Program-made: the position numbers and the translations under genes | Origin: Virgibacillus natechei | GTDB taxonomy: Bacteria > Bacillota > Bacilli > Bacillales > Amphibacillaceae | DNA: 64,000 nt | Assembly (NCBI RefSeq): GCF_026013645.1 | Contig: NZ_CP110224.1 | Location: forward strand, 620,001-684,000 | Direction: 5' to 3' | Shown: in pieces, positions 27,115 through 36,099 of the stretch | How positions within the stretch are numbered: the stretch's first letter is position 1 | Layout of the letters: every line of letters starts with the position of its first letter | The notes under the pieces: generated by a model | Database searches by the model: none | What the model was told of the DNA's origin: nothing | What the model saw: the letters and a program-made list of their open reading frames with translations, nothing else

Positions 27115-27885
27115 TTATCTTCTGAAACGATGCAAGAAACTTTGCAGTCGCTCGTTCGTAGAGTGTTCAAGCACCTGGCTTGGAGGGCCTTGCTCAGCAA
27201 TAACTCCGTCATCCAGGAATAAGACTTTATCGGCAATATCAAGTGCAAATTCCATTTCGTGTGTAACGAGGATCATTGCCATTTCACCTTCATTAGCAAG
27301 ATCGCGGATTACTTCAAGAACTTCTCCTACTAATTCAGGGTCAAGTGCTGAAGTTACCTCATCGAATAACATGACTTTTGGACGCATAACCAGTGCTCTT
27401 GCCATTGCTACACGCTGTTTCTGTCCACCGGAGAGTTGACTTGGGAACATCTCCAGCTTATCTCCGAGTCCTACTTTTTCCAGCATTTCGGTGGATCGCT
27501 TCTGTGCTTCTTCTTTATCCACTTTCCGAACATGGATTAGTGCTGACATACAGTTTTTTAAAATTGACATATGCGGGAACAGGTTAAAGTGTTGGAAGAC
27601 CATCCCTATTTCGTCACGTACTTCTCTTAGATGTTTTTCATTCGCTTGAACCGTTTTGCCTTTCTTTTCCATTTTCCAAAGGTTAACTCCATCGACGATG
27701 ATGTCACCAGATGTAGGTGTTTCCAATGTCATTAACATGCGAATAATTGTCGTCTTACCAGAACCACTTGGTCCGATAACAGCAACTTTTTCAGCTGGTT
27801 TAATATCCAGGTCAATTCCTGTTAAAACTTTAACATCGCCAAATGATTTGTGAATATCTTTAAATTGTACAATAGGTTCTAACAT
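27115..27885 (-). CDS. ehuA: Ectoine/hydroxyectoine-type ABC transporter ATPase
   Basis: A 256-residue polar amino acid type nucleotide-binding subunit. Walker A GPSGSGKTT (about residues 38-46), Q-loop VFQHFNLFPH, signature LSGGQKQRVA, Walker B VMLFDEVTSALD and switch VTHEMEF are all intact. The insertion between Walker A and the Q-loop (NLWKMEKKGK...) resembles EhuA as I recall it. It is the last gene of an ehuB-C-D-A set on the minus strand; its start is 1 bp from the ehuD stop. Energises uptake of compatible solutes. Confidence 0.85.
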   Translation of the reverse strand: MLEPIVQFKDIHKSFGDVKVLTGIDLDIKPAEKVAVIGPSGSGKTTIIRMLMTLETPTSGDIIVDGVNLWKMEKKGKTVQANEKHLREVRDEIGMVFQHFNLFPHMSILKNCMSALIHVRKVDKEEAQKRSTEMLEKVGLGDKLEMFPSQLSGGQKQRVAMARALVMRPKVMLFDEVTSALDPELVGEVLEVIRDLANEGEMAMILVTHEMEFALDIADKVLFLDDGVIAEQGPPSQVLEHSTNERLQSFLHRFRR

Positions 27886-28604
27886 TAGGCCGCTCCCCCT
27901 TTTTCCATGGTGCTTAACGCTGATTTTTTGTTAAAGTTTCCATTAACTTTATTCTCTAACTTTCTAATTAGAATAGCAGATGGATAACTCATTACTAGGA
28001 ATAGAATTGCCACAATCGTTAATGGCTCAATATAAGTCCAATGCTGTGCCCCGTAATTGTTAGCCATTTGCAGGATACCTACTACACCAATTGTAGATGC
28101 CAGTGGAACTTCCTTAAACATGATAATCAAGTAATTTCCAAGCATTGGTACAGTCGGCGGTATCGCTTGCGGTAATACAATTCTAGTCCATTTTTGTCTT
28201 GTTGAAAAATTTAATGCACGGGAAGCTTCCCATTGGCCTTTGTCGACACTGTCAATGCCTGAACGATAAACCTCTCCAATATACGTACTAAAATGTATAC
28301 CAAGACCTAATACAGCACTTGTAAACGGACTTAAGGTTACCCCAATAACAGGGATCATTGGCCATGCATAATAAATAAAGAATAATTGAACAAGTGGTGG
28401 AGTGGAACGAATAAATTCCATTATCCATGTAACAACCCAATGAAAGGGTTTATTTGGTACTCTTCTTAAAAGTGTCCATACAAAACCAAATAGTAATGCG
28501 AATAAGTAACACGCGATTGTTAAGCCTAACGTTATTCCAATACCTTGAATAACGATAGGGAAGGCGTCAAAGAATGTTTCCCAGCTCCAGCTATTGTTAT
28601 TCAT
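27885..28604 (-). CDS. ehuD: Ectoine/hydroxyectoine-type ABC permease
   Basis: The 239-residue permease is of the HisMQ type, with about five membrane helices. The EAA-loop segment reads EASRALNFSTRQKWTRIVLPQAIPPTVPMLGN in two stretches and contacts the ATPase. STPPLVQLFFIYY matches the conserved N-terminal part. It overlaps both neighbours at single bases, so translation is coupled. It should pair with EhuC as a heterodimer. Confidence 0.84.
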   Translation of the reverse strand: MNNNSWSWETFFDAFPIVIQGIGITLGLTIACYLFALLFGFVWTLLRRVPNKPFHWVVTWIMEFIRSTPPLVQLFFIYYAWPMIPVIGVTLSPFTSAVLGLGIHFSTYIGEVYRSGIDSVDKGQWEASRALNFSTRQKWTRIVLPQAIPPTVPMLGNYLIIMFKEVPLASTIGVVGILQMANNYGAQHWTYIEPLTIVAILFLVMSYPSAILIRKLENKVNGNFNKKSALSTMEKGGAA

Positions 28605-29272
28605 TAACTAGCCACCCCTTTCTTGGAAATTTGCTCCATTTTACGGGTTAACCATATTAATGGAAGTGCCATAATAAAGTAGAATACGAGCACTAACAGA
28701 TACACAACTGGTGCCTGTGACAAATCGTTGCTTCTTAATATATCTCCATAATATAATATATCTGTCATACCAATTAACGATACGAGTGATGTAGCTTTTA
28801 ACATTTGGATAAGGTAATTACCGAATTCGGGTAACATCATACGTACGGCTTGCGGCAAAATAACAAGGCGCATCCGTTGAAAACCTGACATATTAAGTGC
28901 TGTGGCAGCTTCTTTTTGTCCGTTAGCTACGGAAAGAATCGACCCGCGTACAACTTCAGACATGTATGCACCATAGTTTAAGGCGATGGCAATGACACCT
29001 GCCCACCAATTACTGCCAAGTTCAATTCCAAAAAGTATCGGGATTGCGTAATATAACCAAAATAATTGAACGATTAAAGAAGTACCGCGGAATACTTCTA
29101 CATAAAAACCGGTGAATTTACGAAGTACAATATTATTTGAAAGGCGGCATAATCCGGAAATAAATGCCATCGAATACCCAAAAAAGGCAGAAGCAAGAAG
29201 TACCGTAATCGTAATCGTAATTCCTTGCATTAACACTGGGAATATCTCAATTATCGCATTAATTGTCATCAC
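28604..29272 (-). CDS. ehuC: Ectoine/hydroxyectoine-type ABC permease
   Basis: A 222-residue HisMQ-type permease with about five membrane helices. The EVFRGTSLIVQLFWLYY segment and the EAA loop EAATALNMSGFQRMRLVILPQ match the family. It is the first permease after the binding-protein gene, from which it is separated by a hairpin that may lower its expression relative to ehuB. Confidence 0.84.
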   Translation of the reverse strand: MMTINAIIEIFPVLMQGITITITVLLASAFFGYSMAFISGLCRLSNNIVLRKFTGFYVEVFRGTSLIVQLFWLYYAIPILFGIELGSNWWAGVIAIALNYGAYMSEVVRGSILSVANGQKEAATALNMSGFQRMRLVILPQAVRMMLPEFGNYLIQMLKATSLVSLIGMTDILYYGDILRSNDLSQAPVVYLLVLVFYFIMALPLIWLTRKMEQISKKGVAS

Positions 29273-29326
29273 TCCTTTATATGATTGATTAACTTAACTT
29301 TAAAAATATGCCACGAAGCCAGCTAT

Positions 29327-29375
29327 AAAAAAACATAGGGTCAGCTCCCCTTGGCCGAGGAGCCAGACCCTATGG
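29327..29375 (-). terminator. Intra-operon hairpin between ehuB and ehuC
   Basis: On the minus strand CATAGGGTC..GGCTCC and GGGAGC..GACCCTATG arms are followed by seven T. It could act as a partial terminator that favours the binding protein over the permeases. Confidence 0.75.
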
Positions 29376-29384
29376 AGTAACTTA

Positions 29385-30338
29385 TTAGTAATTTTCCCCG
29401 CTACATACTGATTCTGCAGTAACTTCTCCTGCAGCTACGAAATTACTTTCTGGGTCAAACCCATTCGCCTCTAACAGATCAGCTACTGTACCATCTTCTT
29501 TTAATCCTTCAAGCGCTTCATTGTATGCATCACGAAGATCGGCATTATCTGGATGAAAAGCTGGTGCTCCATAGCTTGGCACACCCTCAATATCTGGCTG
29601 TTCAAAGTTCTCTACGAATTCAAGTTCTGATTCATCAGAAGTTTCCATTGCTAGTCGAAGTGTCATTTCTGTTGCTGTTGTAACGTCAGCCCTATCTGCT
29701 TGAACAGCAGAAAATGTTGCTGGAATATCTGGGGCATTTGTTACTTGATCATCACTTACACCTGTTGTTTCTAAATAGCCAATTTCTGTCGCGCCAGACA
29801 TTACCGAAACCCTAATATCAGGATTATTAGCAATATCCTCATAGCTTTCTATACCTAACGGGTTTCCTGCCTGAACGACAACCCCCTCGCCGTATACCAT
29901 TTCCGGCTCAGCAAATATTGCATTTTCACAACGATCCGGTGTGATTGCCATCCCTGCAGTAACAAGATCATATTGTCCTGCATTTAGTCCAGGGATTAAT
30001 TGGCTGAAATCCTGTAGTTGGGAATCCATTTCATCAACGCCAAGCTCAGCAAAAACGGCTTCTGCTATATCAACCGCTGCCCCTTTTAGTTCCCCATCGT
30101 CTCCTTGATATCCGTACGGTTCTTCATTTGCAAAACCAACTGTTACCGTACCTGCTTCCTGTAATTCTGCTAGTCGATCTTCCCCATCTGAACTTTCTCC
30201 ACTTTCTTCTGTATCAGCATTATCTCCGCCATTTCCATTATCCCCATTTTCGCCGCCTGTTTCTTCATCAGATCCCCCGCAAGCAGCTAGCATGACAACG
30301 GCTAGCAATAATACTAAAGTAAGTAATAATTTTCTCAT
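29385..30338 (-). CDS. ehuB: Ectoine/hydroxyectoine-binding lipoprotein
   Basis: A 317-residue solute-binding protein. The signal ends in the lipobox LAAC (Cys about residue 20), followed by a Gly/Asn/Asp-rich linker. The bilobal fold begins near residue 62; EPYGYQGDDGELKGAAVDIAEAV, GLNAGQYDLVTAGMAITPDRC and SGATEIGYLE (each a separate stretch) are typical of the EhuB branch of the polar amino acid family. In EhuB relatives aromatic residues cage ectoine. The strongly acidic composition fits a halotolerant host. First gene of the ehu set. Confidence 0.85.
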   Translation of the reverse strand: MRKLLLTLVLLLAVVMLAACGGSDEETGGENGDNGNGGDNADTEESGESSDGEDRLAELQEAGTVTVGFANEEPYGYQGDDGELKGAAVDIAEAVFAELGVDEMDSQLQDFSQLIPGLNAGQYDLVTAGMAITPDRCENAIFAEPEMVYGEGVVVQAGNPLGIESYEDIANNPDIRVSVMSGATEIGYLETTGVSDDQVTNAPDIPATFSAVQADRADVTTATEMTLRLAMETSDESELEFVENFEQPDIEGVPSYGAPAFHPDNADLRDAYNEALEGLKEDGTVADLLEANGFDPESNFVAAGEVTAESVCSGENY

Positions 30339-30756
30339 TTCTAAATGACCTCCCTTTATAAATTAAAAATCTTTAAACTATGTTGCAGAAAAAAGTGACT
30401 ATTCTACTAGGTAGAAATCACCTATGAAACTCGAAAAAAAATTGCAAGATAACTGGGGAATTATCTTTCAAACAATCATAGTACAATGTTATAGGTAAAT
30501 TTAAATTCATTCAAACGCAGTATTTTTAGATTATTTGTAATATAACGGCAAAAATATCTGTGAATAAAGTTTGGCTATGATTTACCAAGAGATACTACGA
30601 TTTGGTGCGTATTTCTTTTATATACCCGATATTTGCCTATACGCGCTATATTATTTTAAAAATTACAATAAATTAATTTAGGTTTACTGTTATGGACAAC
30701 ACATAAGTGAAAAAGGTACCATAGAGGTAATTAAATGTGGTGGGGGGAAGGGATAT
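30339..30756. other. Divergent intergenic region, ehuB / panE-like
   Basis: About 420 bp of AT-rich sequence separates the divergent ehuB and ketopantoate-reductase-like genes and must hold both promoters. I could not fix convincing -35/-10 pairs for either. The reductase has GGTGGGGGGAAGGG just upstream of its ATG. I see no gene or repeat here. Confidence 0.4.
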
Positions 30757-31671
30757 ATGCATATTGTTGTTTTTGGGGCTGGAGCTTTAGGAACTTATGT
30801 CGGAGCACGTTTGGAGGAAGCGGGTGAAGACGTAACCTTTTTGGTGCGAGAAGGAAGAGCACAGCAAATACAAAAAAATGGTCTATATATTTGGAGTGCA
30901 AAAGGAGATTATGAAATAATAAATCCAAGAGTTATTACAGATCCGAATGATGCTCGAGATGTTGATCTTGTTCTTATAAGTGTAAAAGGCTATCATCTAC
31001 CTGCAACGCTGGACAATTTGAAGGTATTAACCGAAAAAGGGGCTTATGTTCTACCTGTATTGAATGGTATCGAGCATATAGAAACCTTGAAGATTCATCT
31101 AGGTAGTGATTCCGTGATTGGCGGCCTTTCGTTTATTATGGCAACTTTAAATGATGAAGGACATGTCATCCATTCTAGTGATTTTCATGATCTGATTATT
31201 GGTGAATTAGAACCGACACAATCAACCATTTGTACTAAATTTGAAGAGATTTCCCAAAAAGCAAATATGCATGCTACGCGCAGTGATTCTATTTCTTTAG
31301 AACTTTGGAACAAGTATATGTTTATCAATGCTCTTTCCGGTATTACTACTGCTACGAACCTACCAATTGGACCGATTAGAGCGAATAAGGAAACGTTCTA
31401 TGTCGCTGAAAAGGTTTTAAGGGAGATGAAAATGCTAGCAAATGCTTATGGTGTGCAAGTAAGTGAAGCTGATCTAGAGACTGCTAAGACTAAATTATGG
31501 CGTTTGAGTAAGGAAGCCACTTCTTCCATGCATCAGGATCGACGTAAGGACACAACGCTTGAAGTGGAACACCTACATGGGGGCGCCATTCGGCTAGCTG
31601 AAAAAGCGGGAATAGACCTGCCGTATACACAAACAATCTATGGAATAATAAAACCATTTGAAAATGGATAA
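30757..31671 (+). CDS. 2-Dehydropantoate 2-reductase family protein
   Basis: A 304-residue PanE/ApbA-family reductase. The Rossmann motif GAGALGTYVGARL (residues 7-19) precedes VLPVLNGIEHIE, which matches the LQNG-type substrate segment. The catalytic Lys is likely in LELWNKYMFINALSGITT (about residue 190), and a C-terminal Glu is likely in TSSMHQDRRKDTTLEVEHLHG. PanE reduces ketopantoate with NADPH in pantothenate synthesis, but paralogues acting on other 2-oxoacids are common. No other pantothenate gene is nearby, so I leave the symbol blank. Confidence 0.82.
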   Translation: MHIVVFGAGALGTYVGARLEEAGEDVTFLVREGRAQQIQKNGLYIWSAKGDYEIINPRVITDPNDARDVDLVLISVKGYHLPATLDNLKVLTEKGAYVLPVLNGIEHIETLKIHLGSDSVIGGLSFIMATLNDEGHVIHSSDFHDLIIGELEPTQSTICTKFEEISQKANMHATRSDSISLELWNKYMFINALSGITTATNLPIGPIRANKETFYVAEKVLREMKMLANAYGVQVSEADLETAKTKLWRLSKEATSSMHQDRRKDTTLEVEHLHGGAIRLAEKAGIDLPYTQTIYGIIKPFENG

Positions 31672-31704
31672 AGAGCACTATTAAGGAAAAAGAGAGGGTA
31701 TGAA

Positions 31705-31869
31705 ATGGCAATATATGTTGTAGCGATTATTTCTATACTAGTTGTGGCATTCGTTTTGATTCTATCATTGGTTACGATTTCAAAAGGGTATGCTTATAAA
31801 CATTCGGTTGACCCACTTCCAGATGAAGAGGTTCAAGAACAAAATTCGGAGGAGAAAGAGGTGCAATAG
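31705..31869 (+). CDS. ytzI: YtzI-like small membrane protein
   Basis: A 54-residue protein with one N-terminal transmembrane helix (about residues 3-24), then TISKGYAYKHSVDPLPDEE and an acidic tail. The (K/A)YxYKHxVDPL motif is typical of the small YtzI proteins of Bacillaceae. ATG 31705 follows an AGAGAGGG-type site, and the stop lies 2 bp before the following oxidoreductase gene. Function unknown. Confidence 0.7.
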   Translation: MAIYVVAIISILVVAFVLILSLVTISKGYAYKHSVDPLPDEEVQEQNSEEKEVQ

Positions 31870-31871
31870 AT

Positions 31872-32849
31872 TTGAAGTTTTCAACCATTGGAACAAGCTG
31901 GATAACTGAATCATTCATTAAAGCTGCAAAACATTCAGGTAAAGCAAGTCTTTCCTCTATTTATTCACGTTCAGAAGAAACAGCTAAGGAGTTTGCTGAT
32001 AAAAACCAGGCAGATAACTGGTATACAGATTTGGATTTAATGTTGGAGGAAGATACGGAATTCATTTATATTGCGTCACCTAATAGCATGCATGTTGAGC
32101 ATATATTAAAATGTATTGAAAATAAGAAACATGTTTTCTGTGAGAAACCGATGGCAATTACGGAAGAACAATTAAATGTAGTAACGATTCAAGCCAAAAA
32201 GCAGGGCGTTTTTATTTTTGAAGGATATAGACACTTATTCACGCCTAATTATCAAACTTTAAAAGATGCATTACCGCAAGTTGGACAGGTTCGTAGTGTG
32301 TTGTTACAGTACATTCAATACTCTTCACGCTATGATATGTATAAACAAGGAAATGTTCCAAATATACTATCCAAGGAATTTGCTGGTGGCGCATTAATGG
32401 ATTTAGGCGTTTATCCACTAAGTATGGCAGTTGATTTATTTGGAGAACCAAAAGAGGTTGATTATTTTCCTGTATTATTATCAAATGGAATTGACGGAAG
32501 TGGGACATTAATTGTCACATATGAGGATTTTAATGTAACCATTATGTGTTCGAAAATAGCTCAAGGGACAATCTCTTCCGAAATTCATGGAGAGAAGGGA
32601 ACATTAACCATGGATCATCTTGCTCCAATTCAATCGTTGGAATTGTATGACCTAAAATCGAAGGAAACGCAGGAACTCGCAAAGCCGCAGTCTGATTTGG
32701 ATATGGTATATGAGGTAGAGGCATTTGTGAAAATGATTGAAGAGAATGATAATGCGTATCATGATTGGTTATTGGAAAGAAGCCGCCACGTTGTGAGTGG
32801 ACTGGAAAAGGCAAGGAAGAAACAGGGTATATTATTTCCTGGAGAGTAA
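31872..32849 (+). CDS. Gfo/Idh/MocA family oxidoreductase
   Basis: The 325-residue NAD(P)-dependent oxidoreductase shows the family EKP motif in VFCEKPMAIT (about residues 92-101) and a C-terminal catalytic segment GGALMDLGVYPLSMAVDLFG, where Asp and Tyr replace the common Asp/His pair, as in 1,5-anhydrofructose reductase and trans-dihydrodiol dehydrogenase relatives. The start is TTG 31872 behind GGAGGAGAAAGAGG. It follows panE-like and ytzI on the same strand and ends at a bidirectional terminator. Substrate unknown. Confidence 0.78.
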   Translation: MKFSTIGTSWITESFIKAAKHSGKASLSSIYSRSEETAKEFADKNQADNWYTDLDLMLEEDTEFIYIASPNSMHVEHILKCIENKKHVFCEKPMAITEEQLNVVTIQAKKQGVFIFEGYRHLFTPNYQTLKDALPQVGQVRSVLLQYIQYSSRYDMYKQGNVPNILSKEFAGGALMDLGVYPLSMAVDLFGEPKEVDYFPVLLSNGIDGSGTLIVTYEDFNVTIMCSKIAQGTISSEIHGEKGTLTMDHLAPIQSLELYDLKSKETQELAKPQSDLDMVYEVEAFVKMIEENDNAYHDWLLERSRHVVSGLEKARKKQGILFPGE

Positions 32850-32876
32850 CGGGTGCATATATCAAAGGAAAAACAA

Positions 32877-32921
32877 AAATAACCATCCTTTAAGCTGGTT
32901 AGCATTAGGATGGTTATTTTT
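32877..32921. terminator. Bidirectional terminator
   Basis: AAATAACCATCCT and AGGATGGTTATTT arms flank a loop of about 19 bp, with A and T runs on the two sides, between convergent genes. Confidence 0.85.
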
Positions 32922-32955
32922 CATTTTCTATTGTGAGTCTGCCTATATATTCATT

Positions 32956-33408
32956 CTATTTTACTGGATTTTCTATTACTACTTTTGCAGGGACTAGATT
33001 AACCTGATTTGCAATGGTATCCCCAACAGGGCAATGGGATTCAATAAATTCCTTATAGGCCTGTATTTTCTCTTCAGGAGCATCTGTTTCAAGATGGAAC
33101 GTATATCGAATATCGGAAAAACCTGGTCGTACATCCGATTTGCCAAGGAACCCATCCAGATCAATATCCCCCTCTAATTCGACCCAAAAGTTTTGAAGAT
33201 CAATCTCAAATTTTTTAGCATAAGTTCTAGCAACGATAGACTGGCATGCACCTAAAGAAGAAAGTAACAGCTCTACTGGATTCATCCCTTTATCTGTTCC
33301 ACCTAAACTTTAAGGTTCATCTACTATAACTTTGTGACCTCTAGCTTCGGCTTCCACCAACACATTTTCTTTTAAAACCGTTTTCGCACTAACTGTTGTA
33401 ATTCCCAT
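32956..33408 (-). pseudogene. OsmC/Ohr-family gene with in-frame stop at codon 33
   Basis: Reading from ATG 33408 gives 32 residues ending HKVIVDEP, then TAA (33312-33310), then SLGGTDKGMNPVELLLSSLG in the same frame. Relatives read VDEPxSLGGTDKGMNPVEL here, so one sense codon (probably AAA or GAA) has become TAA. Both redox Cys are present downstream (LGACQ, and SHCPVGD near the C-terminus). A ribosome binding site AAGGAGAG precedes ATG 33408. An ATG at 33285 could start a shorter 109-residue protein, but it lacks a well-placed site. OsmC proteins reduce organic hydroperoxides or act on thiols. An S-box riboswitch lies directly upstream. Confidence 0.85.
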
Positions 33409-33446
33409 TTAAAATCTCTCCTTCCTCATTTGATTGTTTATATAAA

Positions 33447-33477
33447 TTAAAAACCCTTCTCAGTAGAGAGAAGGGTT
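33447..33477 (-). terminator. Riboswitch expression-platform terminator
   Basis: AACCCTTCTC and GAGAAGGGTT arms followed by TTTTTAATTT on the minus strand. The CCTTCTC arm is complementary to GAGAAGG of the aptamer P1 3' strand, as needed for terminator/antiterminator switching. Confidence 0.85.
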
Positions 33478-33506
33478 AACAAAATATAGATTCATTTTGC
33501 CAGTGC

Positions 33507-33662
33507 CTTCTCATCTACGGAATCTCAGTTGATTCCTCTGAATTTGGCACCAGGTTCAATCTGCAAATCGTAGGCTTTTTGACTACGTATCGTAATTCAG
33601 CAATGCTTTATGGAGCTATGACCGAGAGTTCACAAGGTCAGTCCTTCCCTCTTGATAAGAAG
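33507..33662 (-). promoter_or_regulatory. S-box (SAM-I) riboswitch aptamer
   Basis: On the minus strand CTTCTTATCAAGAGGGAAGG opens P1 and P2, GACTGACC and TCGGTC form the P2/kink-turn region, and CCTGGTGCCAAATTCA is the conserved P4-side core. GATGAGAAGG closes P1 (CTTCTTATC pairs with GATGAGAAG with one G-U). A terminator follows and then the OsmC-family gene. S-boxes turn off transcription when S-adenosylmethionine is high, normally controlling sulfur, methionine and cysteine genes. The middle of the aptamer is longer than in textbook examples. Confidence 0.85.
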
Positions 33663-33886
33663 TGAGTGATTTTAATTCATATTATTTTTATTGGAATTAT
33701 TCTATATAATATCACAATTAGATGAATAGTCAATACATTAGAAAAATAACTTTTTTGGCAAACAGGAAAGTTTTATCCTCAGGTTAAAACACCTGCTTAT
33801 TAACAATGTTCCCGTGCAAGAAAAAGATTCAGATACATTTTTTTATATTCCGGGAATAAACGCATTATTTATTAATGCACTTGTTT
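33663..33886. other. Intergenic, upstream of riboswitch
   Basis: This should contain the promoter of the S-box transcript on the minus strand. It is AT-rich and I see no gene. The nitronate monooxygenase gene ends at 33887 without an obvious strong terminator. Confidence 0.4.
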
Positions 33887-34954
33887 TTATCTATTTTTCT
33901 CAATATCCTCAACTTGAGAAACAATGTCTGAAATCATTTTTCCGACAGTTTGTCTTTTGCTTAATCGGGAAGTTTGGCCACTCCAAAGATGAATCCATTC
34001 TGGGCGATTCTGCTTAGCTGCCTCACTACGAATCGATTTGGTTAATGTATTTAATATCGGATACCCTGGTAGACTTTGTTCATAAGGTGTCATTTTCGTA
34101 ACGAACTCATTTTGAATACCCCTTGCCGGTTTACCACTAAATACCGATGTAATAACTGATTGATCTTCGGTACTGTTCAAAATTGCATCGATATGTTGTT
34201 TTTTCGCCCCACTTTCCAAAGCAGTAACAAAAGCTGTACCCATTTGAACGGCTTGAGCCCCTAGGGTAAGGGCTGCTAAAACACCTCTTCCGTCCATGAT
34301 TCCACCTGCGGCAATCACCGGAATGTTAACATGATCCACAGCCTGTGGAACCAGCGACATCGTCCCAATCAGGGCATTATCAAATGATCCTGAAAAAGTA
34401 CCACGATGGCCACCTGCTTCACTTCCTTGCATTACAACCATATCCATACCGTGTTCTTCGTTGATATTGGCCTCTTTTACTGTCGTTGCAGTACCTATTG
34501 CAACAATGTTTTCCTGTTTTAATTGGTGAACCTTTTCCTTAGAGGGAACACCGAATGTAAAGCTGCAAACGGGCACTTTTTCTTGTATTATAATTTCCAT
34601 TTGCTTTTCAAAAATCTCGGTTGATGGTTTTGTAATTTCTGGTTCCGTTACTTTTAATTCTTCACGATACGGACGCAATAATTCATTGGCTTTTTCAATC
34701 TCTTCTTCTGATGCATCGGTTATCTCAGGGATGAAGAGATTAACTCCGAAAGGCTTATCTGTTAGTTCTTTTATTTTCTTAATAGCTTCTTTCATTGGTT
34801 CAGCTTTCATATAACCCGCACCTAGAGTTCCAAGTCCCCCTGCATTGGAAACCGCAGCGACTAGTTCAGGTGTTGTTGTACCGGCCGCCATTCCTGCCTG
34901 GATGATTGGATATTGAATGTTGAGTTCTTGAGTAAATTTGTTCTCATTCCACAT
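33887..34954 (-). CDS. Nitronate monooxygenase / 2-nitropropane dioxygenase family
   Basis: A 355-residue FMN-dependent TIM-barrel protein. YPIIQAGMAAGTTTPELVAAV opens the barrel (in two stretches), VVMQGSEAGGHRGTF carries the catalytic His region, and IPVIAAGGIMDGRGVLAAL plus LGAQAVQMGTAFV bind FMN phosphate. Such enzymes oxidise alkyl nitronates (for example propionate 3-nitronate) and protect against them. It lies downstream of the dioxygenase and peptidase genes on the same strand but in its own unit; ATG 34954 follows AAGGGTGAA. Confidence 0.85.
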   Translation of the reverse strand: MWNENKFTQELNIQYPIIQAGMAAGTTTPELVAAVSNAGGLGTLGAGYMKAEPMKEAIKKIKELTDKPFGVNLFIPEITDASEEEIEKANELLRPYREELKVTEPEITKPSTEIFEKQMEIIIQEKVPVCSFTFGVPSKEKVHQLKQENIVAIGTATTVKEANINEEHGMDMVVMQGSEAGGHRGTFSGSFDNALIGTMSLVPQAVDHVNIPVIAAGGIMDGRGVLAALTLGAQAVQMGTAFVTALESGAKKQHIDAILNSTEDQSVITSVFSGKPARGIQNEFVTKMTPYEQSLPGYPILNTLTKSIRSEAAKQNRPEWIHLWSGQTSRLSKRQTVGKMISDIVSQVEDIEKNR

Positions 34955-35039
34955 ATTCTGTTCACCCTTCCTTTTTTAACATTACGCCACCTCAAGGAAT
35001 GTGGAGGTGATAGGCCAACGAGTAGGTGGACACTACAAC

Positions 35040-36017
35040 TTAGTGTGACTTCTTCGTATCCAAAGGCTTTAATTTAGTTTCTATTACCTCACGCTGATCT
35101 TCGAAATATGGCGGTAATGCCAGGGACTCTCCAAGGTAATCCATATCCTCATCTGTAGTAAATCCTGGGCCATCTGTAGCAAATTCAAATAAAATGCCAT
35201 TAGGATCACGGAAATAGAGGGATCTGAAATAAAAACGCTCCACTAAACCAGAATTAGGAAATCGGAATTCCTGCAGGCGATCTCTCCATGCGGCCAATTC
35301 TTCTTCGTTCGCTACACGCAATGCAACATGATGTACACTTCCACGGCCTGGTCTTTCCTTTGGTAAATCATTTCGCACCTCGAGATGAATCTCTGCACCT
35401 GTTCCACCTTCACCAGTAGAAAAAATGAGAATATCTTCCTGACCGCTTACAGGAGATGGGTAGCTGCTAACTTGTTTAAATGTAAGAATTTCTGTTAAAA
35501 CGGTGATTGTTGGTGTTGGATCCTGTACCGTTAATTTACTTGGCCCGAGTCCAATAATTCCTTTGTCTACAGGAACACTACTACGTTCCCATACGTTTCC
35601 GCCTGCAACACCAGTATTCGTTTCATCGGAAATCAGGGTTAAACGCTGTCCCTCTGGATCGCGGAAATGAATTACTTTTCGTTCACCTTGTTTTGAAATT
35701 TCGTCCTGATCAACATTATATTCATTGAAACGATCTTGAAAATACGTTAAAGCAGCATCATTTGGTACACGTAAGGAAGTACCGGAAATACTGTTTATTC
35801 CTGGATAAGTTGTTCCCGCATTTGGTATTTCAAAAAAAGTTAAATCAGTTCCGGGCTTACCTACTTCATCTGCATAAAATAAGTGATAGACAGATGTATC
35901 ATCTTGGTTAACGGTTTTTTTGACGAGACGCATACCTAATATTTCTGTATAAAAGTGGTAATTTTCTTTTGCATTTGCTGTAATAGCAGATACATGGTGA
36001 ATCCCTTTTATTTCCAT
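35040..36017 (-). CDS. Ring-cleaving dioxygenase of the MhqO/MhqA type (VOC fold)
   Basis: A 325-residue protein of two tandem glyoxalase/VOC modules. Metal ligands are likely His in IKGIHHVSAIT (about residue 7), His in GSVHHVALRV (about 220) and Glu in NGILFEFATDGPG (about 270). Relatives cleave hydroquinones and are induced by quinones in B. subtilis (MhqR regulon). I prefer ATG 36017 because AGGAGG lies seven bases upstream; the ATG two codons earlier is too close. No MhqR-like regulator is nearby. Confidence 0.85.
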   Translation of the reverse strand: MEIKGIHHVSAITANAKENYHFYTEILGMRLVKKTVNQDDTSVYHLFYADEVGKPGTDLTFFEIPNAGTTYPGINSISGTSLRVPNDAALTYFQDRFNEYNVDQDEISKQGERKVIHFRDPEGQRLTLISDETNTGVAGGNVWERSSVPVDKGIIGLGPSKLTVQDPTPTITVLTEILTFKQVSSYPSPVSGQEDILIFSTGEGGTGAEIHLEVRNDLPKERPGRGSVHHVALRVANEEELAAWRDRLQEFRFPNSGLVERFYFRSLYFRDPNGILFEFATDGPGFTTDEDMDYLGESLALPPYFEDQREVIETKLKPLDTKKSH

Positions 36018-36099
36018 GACCATTCCTCCTTAGCAGGTAACTGTAAAAGTATCCTGAATTCAAGATACTTTTAGTGTAATACATATTGTAGTCAATAGT

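Noticed and set aside
26716..27248. Several long overlapping frames on the minus strand around the CGCTCGA repeats
   Set aside because: They arise from stop-poor GC-rich repeats and the antisense of ehuA. They have no ribosome binding sites, no family resemblance and low-complexity SFERRELS-type peptides.
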